22,472 bases of DNA from Opitutales bacterium (lineage in GTDB: Bacteria; Verrucomicrobiota; Verrucomicrobiia; Opitutales; Opitutaceae), in NCBI GenBank assembly GCA_021772595.1, contig JAJFLS010000500.1:1-22472 (forward strand), given 5' to 3'. The notes below the pieces were generated by a model. It saw nothing but the letters and a program-made list of their open reading frames with translations, was not told where the DNA came from and searched no databases. This document shows, in pieces, positions 21,602 through 22,472 of this stretch (position 1 is its first letter; every line of letters begins with the position of its first letter). The translations under genes and the position numbers were made by a program.

Positions 21602-22472
21602 CTAGTGCTTAACCTTTTCGTGGTGTTGCTTGAGCAGGTCTTTGCCGTAGTCGTTGCCGTTGGGGGTGCGGACGACGGCGTGGACGTGCTGGCGGATGGG
21701 GCTGCGGTCGGGATAGTATTGGCGCATGCCGACTGGGGCTTGGTGGTCGAACTCGATTAGGACGACTGGGCTGTGTATTCTATAATAGAAGACGTCGTCG
21801 TCTGCGACTCCGCCAATCCAGGCGAAATAAGTGTCGTCCAAGTGGGCTTCGACTTCGTCCATGCGAACCTTGGCGTGGCCGTCGTCCATGTTGTCTACGT
21901 AGAGGGCGATGAGTTTAAGCAGTCGGGTCTTCTGCTTTTTGGAAAAGCTGGAGACCTTCGCACCGGCGTAGTCCAGGACGACGTTGTCTTTGAAGGCTTC
22001 GGTGAGATTGTTGTTTCGGGTTTTGCTGGATTGGATGATCGCTTCGGCTTGCTGCTGGGAATCGAGGGATTGGATAAACGCGAGGGCCTGATCCTGCTCC
22101 GCTTGTAGAATGGCGGTCCCCTTGAATTGGCCGGATTCTGCGACGACGGGCTCGGAGCCAACGAAAAGAGGAGTCATCACGACTTGGTCGCCGAGGACGA
22201 AGTAGTTGATGATGAGGTGATGCCCGTCGATCTGCCAGCCCCAGGGCTCGGTTGCGGAAGGCTCGCCCATGATCGTGATCCAGTAAAGCCACTCGTTGTA
22301 CTGGTCGAAATCGTCGTTGTTCAACTCGCCGAGCGTACGGTTGAGATTCATGATGTCGCGCGAAAGCTTGAGGCCTTTTGCGCTGAGCGAGGCGCGGAGG
22401 AGTCCGAAAGCGGCTTTGCGCTGGGCAGTGTCCATCTCGTCGAAGCCGACGCCTTGACGGACGTAGAAATGC
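21602..22472 (-). CDS. DUF3500 domain protein, 5' end beyond right edge
   Basis: The frame is open from the window edge to the stop at 21602, about 290 codons. It begins HFYVRQGVGFDEMD before the first internal Met at 22435, so the true start is outside. Segments typical of DUF3500 are LLRASLSAKGLKLSRDIMNL, LGELNNDDFDQYNEWLYWIT, EPWGWQIDGHHLIINYFVLG and VVMTPLFVGSEPV, and near the C-terminus a conserved YYRIHSPVVLIEFDHQ with HVHAVVRTPNGNDYG. The paired His residues (DGHH, HVHAV) could bind metal or form an active site, but no activity is established to my knowledge. Exported members of the family are common; the signal would lie outside the window. Confidence 0.88.
   Translation of the reverse strand, partial: HFYVRQGVGFDEMDTAQRKAAFGLLRASLSAKGLKLSRDIMNLNRTLGELNNDDFDQYNEWLYWITIMGEPSATEPWGWQIDGHHLIINYFVLGDQVVMTPLFVGSEPVVAESGQFKGTAILQAEQDQALAFIQSLDSQQQAEAIIQSSKTRNNNLTEAFKDNVVLDYAGAKVSSFSKKQKTRLLKLIALYVDNMDDGHAKVRMDEVEAHLDDTYFAWIGGVADDDVFYYRIHSPVVLIEFDHQAPVGMRQYYPDRSPIRQHVHAVVRTPNGNDYGKDLLKQHHEKVKH

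Noticed and set aside
1..22472. CRISPR array, riboswitch, rRNA or insertion sequence
   Set aside because: No regularly spaced repeats, no recognisable aptamer, no rRNA stretch and no transposase were seen on reading both strands.

Overview
The window looks like chromosomal core DNA from a Gram-negative member of the PVC superphylum, most likely Verrucomicrobiota (Opitutae-like). This taxonomic call is inferred. The supporting signs are a protein with a VPDTG variant of the VPDSG/PEP-CTERM sorting tail, an E1 alpha/beta fusion dehydrogenase of the kind also known in Chlamydiae, a BlaI/M56 pair whose peptidase carries a TonB-like C-terminus, a DUF3500 protein, lipopolysaccharide transport genes, and many short GC-rich intergenic hairpins. 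Few genes have a strong Shine-Dalgarno sequence.

Layout. Positions 1-1400 hold the 5' part of a TonB-dependent receptor (minus strand). Positions 1401-2400 are non-coding, with repeats and hairpins and two divergent tRNA genes, Leu(CAA) and Pro(GGG). A VanZ-like membrane protein follows, then a BlaI-type repressor and an M56 peptidase in an overlapping pair behind a two-site palindromic operator. Next come ligA and an inverted pair of hairpin repeats at the convergent junction with a small unknown gene. On the minus strand lie that gene, dnaA, hprK, lptB, lptA, lptC-like, kdsC, the fused E1 gene, a small lipoprotein gene, an aldo/keto reductase gene and rpiB. From the aldo/keto reductase to lptB the genes are tightly packed (short gaps or overlaps), so one operon that ties envelope lipopolysaccharide export to a 2-oxoacid dehydrogenase is plausible.

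The right part holds a plus-strand secreted protein with two TonB-C-like domains, convergent with a RodZ-like HTH membrane protein. Beyond these are a secreted alpha/beta hydrolase, the VPDTG-tail protein with a clear terminator and a sigma-54-like promoter, and a DUF3500 protein cut by the right edge.

No CRISPR array, rRNA, insertion sequence, integrase or phage gene was seen. The most interesting signals are regulatory or structural: the covarying inverted hairpin pair after ligA, the sigma-54-like site before the VPDTG gene, the two-site BlaI operator, and the presence of TonB-C-like modules in two separate loci.
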